This document shows positions 1 to 6,399 of a stretch of DNA of 13,422 nucleotides, in pieces. Under the pieces are notes generated by a model. That model did not search any database. It saw only the letters and a list, made by a program, of their open reading frames with translations, and was not told the DNA's origin. Position numbers and translations under genes: made by a program. This DNA comes from DASPRM01 sp035319065 (GTDB lineage: Bacteria; Acidobacteriota; Terriglobia; Terriglobales; Acidobacteriaceae). Numbering within the stretch: position 1 is the first letter of the stretch; every line of letters starts with the position of its first letter. The stretch is taken from contig DATHDM010000293.1 of NCBI GenBank assembly GCA_035319065.1, positions 1 to 13,422 on the forward strand, in the 5' to 3' direction.

Positions 1-187
1 GCTTCGAGTCGAAGGGTCTCTGCGAGTTCGGCACATTCTGACGGGATCCAGATAGCGGATGCCATATTGGATGCGGGTATTGAATATGGCATCAATACAC
101 TCGGCCTGCGAACAGACTAAGGCGGGAAGCCTCCGGCGCAGATGTCGTTGCCATCCCACGCAACTTCTGATGCGCAGGCGCCGCCTG
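1..187. other. Left edge without a confident gene
   Basis: No gene can be assigned here. On the + strand the frame starting at base 1 is open for 39 codons and stops at 118-120 (TAA), which could be the tail of a gene entering from the left. On the - strand an ATG at 65 opens a frame that runs off the left edge and begins MASAIWIPSECAELAETLRL, which could equally be the start of a gene. Neither candidate has a clear ribosome binding site or recognisable domain, and both have third-position GC near 50%, lower than the neighbours look. The segment also holds an 11-bp inverted repeat, listed separately. The PIN/TRAM gene ends at 188. Confidence 0.3.
58..93. repeat. Perfect 11-bp inverted repeat
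   Basis: GATGCCATATT at 58-68 is the exact reverse complement of AATATGGCATC at 83-93, with a 14-base spacer. No T-run follows on either strand, so it does not look like a terminator. It could be a regulator-binding site or a chance palindrome inside a coding tail. It overlaps both weak coding candidates at the left edge. Confidence 0.5.
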
Positions 188-1285
188 CTATTCCGGAGGG
201 CGCTCGGCAGCCACGGCGGGCGCAGCAGGGGTGGTGGCTGAATTCTGCACGGCCGGCTTTCTGGCGGGTTCGGCAGGGCGGACCGGCTGTAGCGAGGGAC
301 CCCGCTCATCAAACTTGCCGAAGATCATCTTGCCGGCCGTGGTTTGCAGCACGGAGGTGACCGCGATATCGATGGTCTTGCCGATCATCTTGCGGGCGTT
401 GTCCACCACCACCATAGTGCCGTCGTCGAGGTAGGCCACACCCTGGTTGTATTCCTTGCCCTCCTTGAGGATGAACACGCGCATGGCTTCGCCGGGCAGG
501 ACGATGGGTTTCAGAGCGTTGGCCAGTTCGTTGATGTTTAGAACCTCGACTCCCTGCAGCTGGGCGACCTTGTTGAGGTTGAAATCGTTGGTGATGATTT
601 TGGCTTCGAATTCCTTGGCCAGCTCGATGAGCTTCATGTCCACTTCGCGGATGGAGGGGAAGTCGTCTTCGACGATCTGCACCTGCAAGGAAGCGATCTT
701 CTGGATGCGTTGGAGAATGTCGAGGCCGCGGCGTCCGCGGTTGCGCTTGAGGGGATCGGCGGAATCGGCCACCAACTGCAGTTCTCTGAGGACAAACTGG
801 GGGATTACCAGCACGCCGTCCAGAAAACCGGTCTCGGCGATGTCGGCGATGCGCCCGTCGATGATCACGCTGGTGTCGAGGATCTTCTGCGAGCGCTTCG
901 CCTGTTTTTCGCCGCCGAAGATGCCGCCCAGGGCGGACAGGTTGAGCAGGTCGCCCTTGTTGGCCCCGACGATCAGACCGACGTAGGCCATGAACAGCAT
1001 TACGCCCAGCATCATGAAGCTCTGTGTGGTCCCGGGAGGAACGCTGTTGCGGATGACCAGGCTGAACAGGTAGGCGCCGACAATGCCCAGAATGCTGCCG
1101 ATGGCCGCCCCGATCAGGCGCTTGAGGCTGACCAGCCGCAGCCGGGTCTCAAAAAGGACGATGGCGATGCCGAGGATCAGGCCCACCCCGAAGTCGGTCA
1201 GGGGCGTCAGCCCGAAGGGGTGCAGCAGGAAGCAAGCAACGGCCAGGGTGATGACAAACAGGATACGAACTAGGAATAAGTCCAA
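188..1285 (-). CDS. Membrane-anchored PIN/TRAM-domain protein (YacL-like)
   Basis: Probable membrane-bound nuclease of the YacL family; its RNA substrate is unknown. Of 365 residues, 1-110 form about four hydrophobic segments (near 5-22, 32-48, 57-78 and 88-106). A PIN nuclease domain follows (about 134-255), beginning ILDTSVIIDGRI. The acidic metal-binding residues D137, E168, D216 and D234 (in ITND) are all visible, so the site looks intact. A TRAM-like beta domain, usually nucleic-acid binding, spans about 262-325. The last 40 residues are a low-complexity Ala/Pro tail. The start is taken as TTG at 1283-1285 because a strong GGAGG lies at 1291-1295 with 5-base spacing. An ATG at 1336 would add 17 residues but would bury that ribosome binding site inside the gene. 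No partner gene is adjacent. Confidence 0.88.
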   Translation of the reverse strand: MDLFLVRILFVITLAVACFLLHPFGLTPLTDFGVGLILGIAIVLFETRLRLVSLKRLIGAAIGSILGIVGAYLFSLVIRNSVPPGTTQSFMMLGVMLFMAYVGLIVGANKGDLLNLSALGGIFGGEKQAKRSQKILDTSVIIDGRIADIAETGFLDGVLVIPQFVLRELQLVADSADPLKRNRGRRGLDILQRIQKIASLQVQIVEDDFPSIREVDMKLIELAKEFEAKIITNDFNLNKVAQLQGVEVLNINELANALKPIVLPGEAMRVFILKEGKEYNQGVAYLDDGTMVVVDNARKMIGKTIDIAVTSVLQTTAGKMIFGKFDERGPSLQPVRPAEPARKPAVQNSATTPAAPAVAAERPPE

Positions 1286-1290
1286 AGGGT

Positions 1291-1295
1291 CCTCC
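1291..1295 (-). promoter_or_regulatory. Ribosome binding site that fixes a TTG start
   Basis: On the - strand a purine tract ending in GGAGG sits 5 bases before TTG (1283-1285). The upstream ATG alternative at 1336 has no comparable site. This decides the start of the PIN/TRAM gene. Confidence 0.7.
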
Positions 1296-1696
1296 CCCTC
1301 CAGCTGCGATCGGCTGCAACTGGTCGCGGAGTACAACCGTCCCAGAACCGGGACCTCCGCCGCCCCTTCTAACGGGGATTACCAAATTATTAATGGTGGC
1401 ATTTATACCACTGGGTGCGGCAGTTGGCACGCGCAAAAACGGACTAGCCCCAGAGGAGGGTGTTCCACACTCAGAACCGCTGCCCTGCTGAGCGAGGTGC
1501 GGGCCCCGCGCCAGGTTATCCGATATGGCAACAGTCGCAGCCGGATTCCGATTGACGGTGAACCCGAGGGTCGAGCATTTTGATGCCAGGACAAATGGGG
1601 TCCTACCTGCGCGGGGGCGGAAAGGGACAATCGAGCATGGGTCCGGCCCGCGTAATTATCAACGAGCTACCAGGCCAAATGACCGAACTGTAGTCT

Positions 1697-1759
1697 AGGA
1701 ACCGGCTCCCGGCGCCTCGACAAGGATCTCCTGATCCGGGAAAAGGAACCTAAGGAACC
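1697..1759 (+). repeat. Three copies of AGGAACC in a leader region
   Basis: AGGAACC occurs at 1697-1703, 1744-1750 and 1753-1759. The last two belong to a near-tandem pair of AAGGAACC separated by one T. The first and third extend to the 10-mer AGGAACCGGC. A small perfect hairpin, GGATC-TCCT-GATCC, lies between at about 1724-1737. The repeats could be protein-binding sites. Alternatively the first copy could compete with the third for pairing to the terminator arm at 1784-1792. Confidence 0.5.
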
Positions 1760-1794
1760 GGCGCACGTCTCGGGGGAGAACTGGCGCCGGTTTT
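1756..1794 (+). terminator. Terminator-like hairpin upstream of the quinone reductase
   Basis: AACCGGCGC (1756-1764) pairs perfectly with GCGCCGGTT (1784-1792), a 9-bp GC-rich stem with a 19-base loop. It overlaps a run of four T (1791-1794) and then CTATCT. It ends 29 bases before the quinone reductase ATG. This may end an upstream + strand transcript or act as an attenuator for the gene. The long loop and short T-run keep confidence moderate. Confidence 0.5.
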
Positions 1795-1823
1795 CTATCT
1801 CCAACCCTGTTTGCGCTGAGCCG

Positions 1824-2786
1824 ATGAAAGCCATCGTCGCAACCCGCCTGGGGGGCCCCGAGGTCCTGGAACTCCGCAATGTTCAAGGCCCAGAGCCCAA
1901 GGACAACGAAGTCCTGGTGAACGTGGACGCCGCGGGAGTGAACTTTGCCGACATCCTGATGGTGATGGGGACCTACACCGGCGGGCCGCCGCCTCCTTTC
2001 GTCGCGGGACGGGAGTTTGCGGGCACCATCCCGGCCACCGGTGAACGAGTGATGGGCTACACCCAGGGCAGCGCATTTGCCGAGCGGATTGCCGTCCGCC
2101 GTGAGTTCACCTGGCCGCAGCCGAAGAACTGGAGTTCGGTGGAGTCGGCCGCCTTTCCGGTTAACTATTTCACCGCCTATTTTGCCTATTCCTGGGCGGG
2201 AGTGCTGGCGAGTTCTCATCCTGGTGGAGCGCGGCCCAAGGTGCTGATTCATGCCGTGGCTGGAGGAGTGGGCACAGCCGCCATTGAAATCGGCAAGGTG
2301 CTGGGGGTGGAGATGTGGGGCACCTCATCGTCGGATGAGAAGCTCGCCAAGGCCAAGGCGCTCGGCCTCGACCACGGCATCAACTATCGGCAGACGGATT
2401 ATGAGAAGGCGATTCGCGAGCAGACCCAGGGCAGAGGCGTGGACGCGGTGTTCGAGATGCTGGGCGGTGAGCACACCGCCAGAAGCATGCGCTGCCTGGG
2501 TTTTCGTGGCCGGCTGATCGCCTACGGAACCGCCAGCGGCGCGGCCCACCAGTTTGATACACGCGTGCTCTACGCCAAGAATCTCGCGGTGTATGGTCTG
2601 TGGCTCGGTCCGCTGTCCACGCACTTCGACATTATGGGTGAAGCCTGGTCACGGCTCTCGCAGTGGATCGAACACGGTCATCTAAAGCCGCAGGTGGGGC
2701 ACGTGCTGCCGCTGGAGAAAGCTGGGGAAGCTTTCCATCTCATGCTGGAGCGCAAGAACTACGGCAAGATCGTGCTGAAGGTGTGA
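1824..2786 (+). CDS. Zinc-free NAD(P)H:quinone oxidoreductase / medium-chain reductase
   Basis: Predicted soluble medium-chain dehydrogenase/reductase of the quinone oxidoreductase group, transferring hydride from NADPH to quinones or other activated carbonyls. The 320 residues have the usual two-part layout. The N-terminal GroES-like catalytic fold includes the family signature DAAGVNFADILMVMGTY (35-51). A Rossmann fold then carries the nucleotide-binding turn HAVAGGVGTAAIEIG (143-157). There is no Cys cluster for structural zinc, which separates it from zinc alcohol dehydrogenases. The C-terminal GKIVLKV is typical, so the gene appears complete. ATG at 1824 is preceded by only a weak ribosome binding site. 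Control through the hairpin and AGGAACC repeats immediately upstream is possible. The physiological substrate cannot be read from sequence. Confidence 0.9.
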   Translation: MKAIVATRLGGPEVLELRNVQGPEPKDNEVLVNVDAAGVNFADILMVMGTYTGGPPPPFVAGREFAGTIPATGERVMGYTQGSAFAERIAVRREFTWPQPKNWSSVESAAFPVNYFTAYFAYSWAGVLASSHPGGARPKVLIHAVAGGVGTAAIEIGKVLGVEMWGTSSSDEKLAKAKALGLDHGINYRQTDYEKAIREQTQGRGVDAVFEMLGGEHTARSMRCLGFRGRLIAYGTASGAAHQFDTRVLYAKNLAVYGLWLGPLSTHFDIMGEAWSRLSQWIEHGHLKPQVGHVLPLEKAGEAFHLMLERKNYGKIVLKV

Positions 2787-3099
2787 TGGGAGGATGCAGC
2801 ACCTGGCACTGGGCCCCTAGCAGTCCGCACTCAGCGATCAGCACCAAGGCGGGCTTCGTGGAGTGATCAGTTTGAGCACACTGAACACCCCGCGGCGGAT
2901 TGCTTTTTTCGTTCGTCCCTCCAAATAAACAACTGGAACCCTGCTCGTGATCACACAGCACTTGCACTGCCGCCGCTGCTAACTGCCGGTAATCAAAACC
3001 GTCGAATGTCGTGTGCATGGGAGAACCCCATCACGGGAAGCGAGAGTTTTGCTTCTCATCCAGCAACGAGTCCAGTACACGAACCCCAACGGAGGAATC
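2787..3099. other. Intergenic region upstream of a secreted protein
   Basis: This 313-base gap lies between the quinone reductase stop and the start at 3100. A run of six T at 2904-2909 has no convincing stem before it, so I do not call a terminator. TTGCTT (2901-2906) with a poor match 17 bases further on is the only promoter-like pair seen, and it is weak. No protein-like frame or RNA gene was recognised. Confidence 0.4.
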
Positions 3100-3465
3100 A
3101 TGAAGGCGGTAAAACTGGCAGTGACAGCAGGCCTGATCCTGGGTTTGGCGTTGAGCGCGGCAGCGGCTGACAAAACCATCAGCTTCAACAACGCCGTCAC
3201 CTTGAACGGCACCACGCTGCAGCCGGGCGAGTACAAACTGAACTACACGACCACCGGAACCACGACCGAAGTGAAGATCCTCAAGGGTAAGAACACGCTG
3301 GCCACGGCTACTGGCGAGATGGTCAGCCTGGAGCGGGCTGCATCCGATGACGCCATCGTGACACACGTCAATGACGACGGTTCGCGCACCATCCAGGAGA
3401 TCCAGTTTGCAGGGAAGAAGTCGGCTATCCGCTTTGGCGGCGAGTCGATGGACAAGGGCAAATAA
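3100..3465 (+). CDS. Small exported protein, function unknown
   Basis: A 121-residue protein with a clear signal peptide: charged MKAVK, a hydrophobic core to about residue 19, and an AAA|DK cleavage site near 23. The mature part is about 98 residues and rich in Thr, Gly and Lys, with alternating hydrophobic residues that suggest a small beta-fold (NNAVTLNGTTLQPGEYKLNY at 30-49). I recall similar small secreted proteins as common in acidobacterial genomes, but none with an assigned role. The start is ATG at 3100, with GGAGGA (3091-3096) four bases before; an upstream in-frame start at 3013 lacks such a site and would hide the signal peptide. It is monocistronic, ending in the strong terminator at 3507-3538. 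The envelope or periplasm is the likely location. Confidence 0.85.
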   Translation: MKAVKLAVTAGLILGLALSAAAADKTISFNNAVTLNGTTLQPGEYKLNYTTTGTTTEVKILKGKNTLATATGEMVSLERAASDDAIVTHVNDDGSRTIQEIQFAGKKSAIRFGGESMDKGK

Positions 3466-3506
3466 GGTCACCTTCAGCGAAACAACCAGTGAAGGTCTGA
3501 AGCGAC

Positions 3507-3538
3507 TCGGGGAGCCTTACGGCTCCCCGAAATTCTTT
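3507..3538 (+). terminator. Rho-independent terminator
   Basis: TCGGGGAGCC (3507-3516), loop TTAC, GGCTCCCCGA (3521-3530) is a perfect 10-bp stem, followed by AATTCTTT. It lies 41 bases after the stop of the small exported protein at 3100-3465. The other strand has no T-run after the stem, so it serves the + strand. Confidence 0.88.
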
Positions 3539-3559
3539 GGCGTGTGGAATCAGCCGCCG

Positions 3560-4000
3560 CTATTGCGATGCAGCCGGGGAGTTCGGATGTTGTGTCCAGT
3601 CGCTGACGATAGCGGAGCAGGCATCCTGAACCGAGTTGCCCAGTGAGCGGGTGGAGCGGCTGAGAATCGAATCCCCATCCTTGTTGAACACAGCCACCTT
3701 GTTGTCTTTCTGAATCCACATCTTCCCGCCCTCGTGATCCAGAATAACGACGTAATCTGCTTTTTCCTGCTTGCTGTTAATGATGACCTCAGGACAGCGC
3801 TCTCCGAACGTTTTGACAATCTCGGCGGTCTGCGGCCTGGCACCCCCATGGACGGAGCCTCCAAAGCCTTCCGACGTTCCGCCGCTACCGCCGGAAATCT
3901 CCCAGGACTTGCTATCGGTGATGAAGACGCGAGGTTTGTCAGCGGCATGCGCGAGGAGTGCAAGCACAAGAGCGCCAACCAATGGCGCAACTGCTCTCAT
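3560..4000 (-). CDS. Small exported protein with Gly-rich stretch, function unknown
   Basis: A 146-residue protein with a signal peptide (1-19, cleavage near AHA|ADK). A Gly/Ser-rich stretch spans about 37-54, followed by a compact alpha/beta-looking region. Striking segments are ARPQTAEIVKTFGERCPEV (54-72), KADYVVILDHEGGK (80-93) and RSLGNSVQDACSAI (118-131). C69 and C128 could form a disulfide after export. I recall acidobacterial relatives with the same segments but no known function. The start at 4000 is chosen because GGAG (4007-4010) lies 6 bases upstream and the signal peptide begins there; the longer frame from 4081 has neither property. Its leader contains the structured palindrome at 4033-4090. 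It converges on the exported protein at 3100-3465. Confidence 0.82.
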   Translation of the reverse strand: MRAVAPLVGALVLALLAHAADKPRVFITDSKSWEISGGSGGTSEGFGGSVHGGARPQTAEIVKTFGERCPEVIINSKQEKADYVVILDHEGGKMWIQKDNKVAVFNKDGDSILSRSTRSLGNSVQDACSAIVSDWTQHPNSPAASQ

Positions 4001-4032
4001 GGTGTTCTCCGAGATGCGAAGCGATAGCTGAG

Positions 4033-4090
4033 TGGCTGCGGAGGGCTGCCGAATTGCTCCTGGTTCGGATAGGCAACCCATCCGCAGCCA
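4033..4090 (-). promoter_or_regulatory. Long imperfect hairpin in the leader of the 3560-4000 gene
   Basis: TGGCTGCGGA (4033-4042) is the exact reverse complement of TCCGCAGCCA (4081-4090). Just inside, 4043-4050 pairs with 4072-4079. Read on the - strand this inner pair is eight base pairs including one G-U; read on the + strand that position is a C-A mismatch. The - strand RNA therefore folds better: about 18 bp with one bulged base and a 21-nt loop. It ends 22 bases before the ribosome binding site. This may be a 5' untranslated regulatory or stabilising structure, or a palindromic repeat unit. Confidence 0.5.
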
Positions 4091-4234
4091 TCAGGCGTTG
4101 TTGGTTAAAGGACGAAGATCACGGGCCATGCGACTGCCGTTCAACGCGGCAATTCATGGTACCGCGGAAAGGAAAAAGAGGGGATTCGATCGCCGCTCGT
4201 TGGGCGCGGATCTATCCCATTTTGGCAAAGGCGA

Positions 4235-5404
4235 TCAATACTTGGGCATGCTGGAATCGACTTTGTCGGCCCAGGCCAGGATGCCTCCGCTCAGGTTCTT
4301 CACCTTGGTGAATCCTGCCTGGCGGAGGAAGTCCACGGCCTTGGCGCTGCGCGCGCCGGAGCGGCAGTGCGCGACGATCTCGCGGCTGGAATCGAGCTCA
4401 TGCACACGCTTCGGCAGATCGCCCAGGGGAATCAGGTAGCCCTTGAGATTGCAGATCTGGTATTCGTGGGGCTCGCGCACATCCAGCACGAACACATCGT
4501 CGCCAGCATCGAGCTTGCGTTTCAATTCCTCGACCGAGATGGCGGGGACCTGCGTCTCAACCGGTTTCTCCTCGCCGCGGATGCCGCAGAACTGGTTGTA
4601 GTCGATCAATTCGGTGAGGGTGGGATGAGCTCCGCACACCGGACAATCGGGATTCTTGCGCAGCTTCAGCTCGCGGAACTTCATGGCCAGGGCATCGACC
4701 AGCAGCAGGCGTCCGATGAGGGGTTCGCCGGAGCCCAGGATCAGCTTGATGGCTTCGGTGGCCTGCATCACGCCCACCAGGCCGGGCAGAATGCCGAGCA
4801 CGCCGCCCTCGGCGCAGGAAGGAACCAACCCCGGCGGCGGCGGCTCGGGGTAGAGGCAGCGGTAGCAGGGGCCTTCCTTCGTCGCGAAGACGCTCACCTG
4901 TCCTTCAAAGCGGAAGATGGATCCATACACGTTGGGCTTGCCCGTGAGCACGCAGGCATCGTTGACCAGATAGCGGGTGGGGAAATTGTCGGTGCCATCC
5001 ACGATGATGTCGAAATCGCGGAAGATCGAGAGCGCGTTGGCGCTGGTGAGGCGGGTCTCGAAGCGCACGATATCGACGTGGGGATTGATGGCCTGCAGCT
5101 TGTCGGCGGCCGAATCCAGCTTCTTGCGACCGACATCGGCAGTGCTGTGAATGATCTGGCGCTGCAAGTTGGTGAAGTCAACTACATCGAAATCCACGAG
5201 GCCGATGGTTCCTACCCCGGCTGCCGCCAGGTACAGCGCAAGCGGCGAGCCCAGGCCGCCGGTGCCGATGCACAGCACTTTGGCAGCCTTCAGCTTGAGC
5301 TGCCCCTCCATGCCCACCTCGGGCATGATCAGGTGGCGCGAGTAGCGGAGAACTTCGTCGTTGGAAAGTGCGACCGGCTGGGTCGCGCTGGTTGTTGTGG
5401 CCAT
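4235..5404 (-). CDS. moeZ: Sulfur-carrier adenylyltransferase/sulfurtransferase, MoeZ-like (ThiF + rhodanese)
   Basis: Predicted cytosolic enzyme that adenylates the C-terminal glycine of a ubiquitin-like carrier and transfers sulfur to it as a thiocarboxylate. From ATG 5404 it has 389 residues. An E1-like ThiF/MoeB domain (about 14-265) carries the ATP loop GTGGLGS (47-53). It also has two zinc CxxC pairs, C180/C183 and C254/C257, and Cys197 in the SCAEGGVLG segment. The C-terminal rhodanese domain (about 288-385) has its active-site loop at C347 (AHCRSGARS), intact. The track frame begins four residues earlier at a TTG, but ATG at 5402-5404 is preferred. It follows cysO in the same direction after 103 bases, so CysO is the natural partner; it might also serve MoaD or ThiS elsewhere. 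The symbol rests on domain layout. Confidence 0.9.
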   Translation of the reverse strand: MATTTSATQPVALSNDEVLRYSRHLIMPEVGMEGQLKLKAAKVLCIGTGGLGSPLALYLAAAGVGTIGLVDFDVVDFTNLQRQIIHSTADVGRKKLDSAADKLQAINPHVDIVRFETRLTSANALSIFRDFDIIVDGTDNFPTRYLVNDACVLTGKPNVYGSIFRFEGQVSVFATKEGPCYRCLYPEPPPPGLVPSCAEGGVLGILPGLVGVMQATEAIKLILGSGEPLIGRLLLVDALAMKFRELKLRKNPDCPVCGAHPTLTELIDYNQFCGIRGEEKPVETQVPAISVEELKRKLDAGDDVFVLDVREPHEYQICNLKGYLIPLGDLPKRVHELDSSREIVAHCRSGARSAKAVDFLRQAGFTKVKNLSGGILAWADKVDSSMPKY

Positions 5405-5415
5405 AGTCAAATCCA

Positions 5416-5444
5416 ATTGAATCGGTAAACTGGCAATCCGGCAA
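5416..5444 (-). promoter_or_regulatory. Weak candidate internal promoter before the moeZ-like gene
   Basis: On the - strand TTGCCG (5439-5444), a 17-base spacer and TTCAAT (5416-5421) match four of six consensus bases each. Transcription would begin only a few bases before the ATG at 5404, giving a very short leader. It may let the moeZ-like gene be expressed apart from cysO. Short matches like this often arise by chance. Confidence 0.22.
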
Positions 5445-5507
5445 TTCCTAATCTCAAAACCGCGAAATCCGGCTTGGCTTCAGACTACCCGACTGCCATT
5501 TACCCAT

Positions 5508-5786
5508 TTAGTTTCCTTTTCCTCCCGCGATCGAGGGCACAATGGACAGCGTATCCCCGGCTTTGACCGGCGTCCCCTCTTTCTGCAGGAAGCGAATATC
5601 CTCGTCGTTGAGATACACATTCACAAACGCCCGCAGCTTGCCGTCCTCGGTATAGAGGTGCTTGCGCAGGTCAGGATAGGCGGCGGTGAGATTCTTCAGC
5701 GCCTCGCTGACCGTGGCTCCGCTCACCTCCACGGCATCCCGCTTCTCCGCGTACTGCCGCAGGGGAGTAGGAATCAGTACTTTCAT
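5508..5786 (-). CDS. cysO: Ubiquitin-like sulfur carrier CysO (MoaD/ThiS family) with extra tail
   Basis: A 92-residue beta-grasp carrier. In the M. tuberculosis pathway, CysO carries sulfur as a C-terminal thiocarboxylate and donates it to CysM. The segment FVNVYLNDEDIRF (54-66) closely matches the CysO hallmark as I remember it, and VPSIAGG (83-89) matches its C-terminus. The key oddity is that Gly88-Gly89 is not terminal: K90-G91-N92 follow before the TAA. Adenylation needs a free Gly-Gly end, so trimming would be required, as reported for some JAMM-linked carriers such as QbsE and HcyS. Start ATG 5786 is supported by GGAGAGC (5791-5797). It lies 130 bases after mec and 103 before the moeZ-like gene, all on one strand. 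MoaD is the alternative, but genomic context favours CysO. Confidence 0.88.
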   Translation of the reverse strand: MKVLIPTPLRQYAEKRDAVEVSGATVSEALKNLTAAYPDLRKHLYTEDGKLRAFVNVYLNDEDIRFLQKEGTPVKAGDTLSIVPSIAGGKGN

Positions 5787-5916
5787 TTTTGCTCTCCGTC
5801 TCTCAAGGATGCGGGCTCCCGAGCTTTCGATTCAAGGCGCACTCGCCTGCGAACCAGGCTCTGCGTCCCACTGTCCCACCCCCAACGAATGGCTCGAACT
5901 CACTCCACGCCGGCGG

Positions 5917-6390
5917 CTAATACTTCGATTCACCGATGACCGCCTGCCCCACTTCCGCCGCCAGCACGTGAATGGGTTCGTGCACGAAGCGCTTGTCTTC
6001 CTCCCCGGTACCGGCCAAGGCGAAGGAATTGGTAAGCGCCGCCTTGCCCCGCTCCACACTGGTGATGACGTAGGAACAGCCAATCCAGTGGGCCTCGGCA
6101 AGATCAGTCTTTGACCACTGCGCCGGGTGATCGGGATGGGAGTGGTAGAAGCCCAAGATGTCGTAACCCTGCTCACGGCCATGCCGCTGGATGCGCACCA
6201 GTTCGCGAGGGTCGATGTGGTACCGGTTGTGAGGCGAGTCTTCGCGAGTGTTTCCGCAGCGAACCGTAAGCTGCACGCGGCGGAGGTCGCCCTCGACCGT
6301 GCCCAGCATCACGCCACAGCACTCGTGGGGATAGGTGTGCTCGCCGTGGCGGCGGACCTCGTCGTAATCGGACTGTCTGATTTCGAGCAT
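5917..6390 (-). CDS. mec: JAMM/MPN+ metalloprotease Mec
   Basis: Zinc-dependent JAMM peptidase of 157 residues. In the mycobacterial pathway Mec hydrolyses the CysO-cysteine adduct to free cysteine. All the catalytic JAMM residues are visible: E23 in PHECCGVMLG, then H83-S-H85-P, seven residues between H85 and S93, and D96 in HSHPDHPAQWSKTD. The domain fills nearly the whole protein, as in other single-domain members. ATG 6390 lies only 9 bases after the cysM stop, so the two genes are almost certainly co-transcribed, although the ribosome binding site is weak. Because the neighbouring CysO has three residues beyond Gly-Gly, this enzyme may also trim that tail; this is inference. The gene symbol follows the M. 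tuberculosis name. Confidence 0.9.
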   Translation of the reverse strand: MLEIRQSDYDEVRRHGEHTYPHECCGVMLGTVEGDLRRVQLTVRCGNTREDSPHNRYHIDPRELVRIQRHGREQGYDILGFYHSHPDHPAQWSKTDLAEAHWIGCSYVITSVERGKAALTNSFALAGTGEEDKRFVHEPIHVLAAEVGQAVIGESKY

Positions 6391-6399
6391 GGCGTCGGG

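Larger units (their letters stand above)
1286..1823. other. Long intergenic gap with divergent upstream regions
   Basis: This 538-base gap separates the divergent PIN/TRAM and quinone reductase genes, so it must hold both promoters. No frame in it looks like a real protein, and I recognise no tRNA, tmRNA, 6S or SRP RNA. One weak + strand promoter candidate is TTGACG (1552-1557), 18 bases, then CATTTT (1576-1581). That start would give a leader of more than 200 bases before the quinone reductase. The right end (1697-1794) carries repeats and a terminator-like hairpin described separately. About 1300-1690 remains unexplained. Confidence 0.45.

Noticed and set aside
1691..1794. Guanidine-I (ykkC) riboswitch, suggested by TCTAGG and later purine-rich stems
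   Set aside because: The conserved core expected for that class is not present; only a short generic match was seen.
2880..2912. Terminator after the quinone reductase (run of six T)
   Set aside because: No stable stem with a proper loop precedes the T-run.
3660..3680. tRNA T-arm-like GAATCGAATCCCC
   Set aside because: It lies within the 3560-4000 coding sequence and no acceptor, D or anticodon arms surround it.
4188..4236. Terminator for the cysteine cluster (GATCGCC / GGCGATC with TCTTTTTCC beyond)
   Set aside because: The 7-bp arms are separated by 35 bases, overlap the stop codon, and the T-run is several bases away, so the structure is too weak to call.
4367..5428. 353-residue open frame antisense to the moeZ-like gene
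   Set aside because: The opposite strand encodes an intact ThiF-rhodanese protein with all motifs, so this frame is a shadow.
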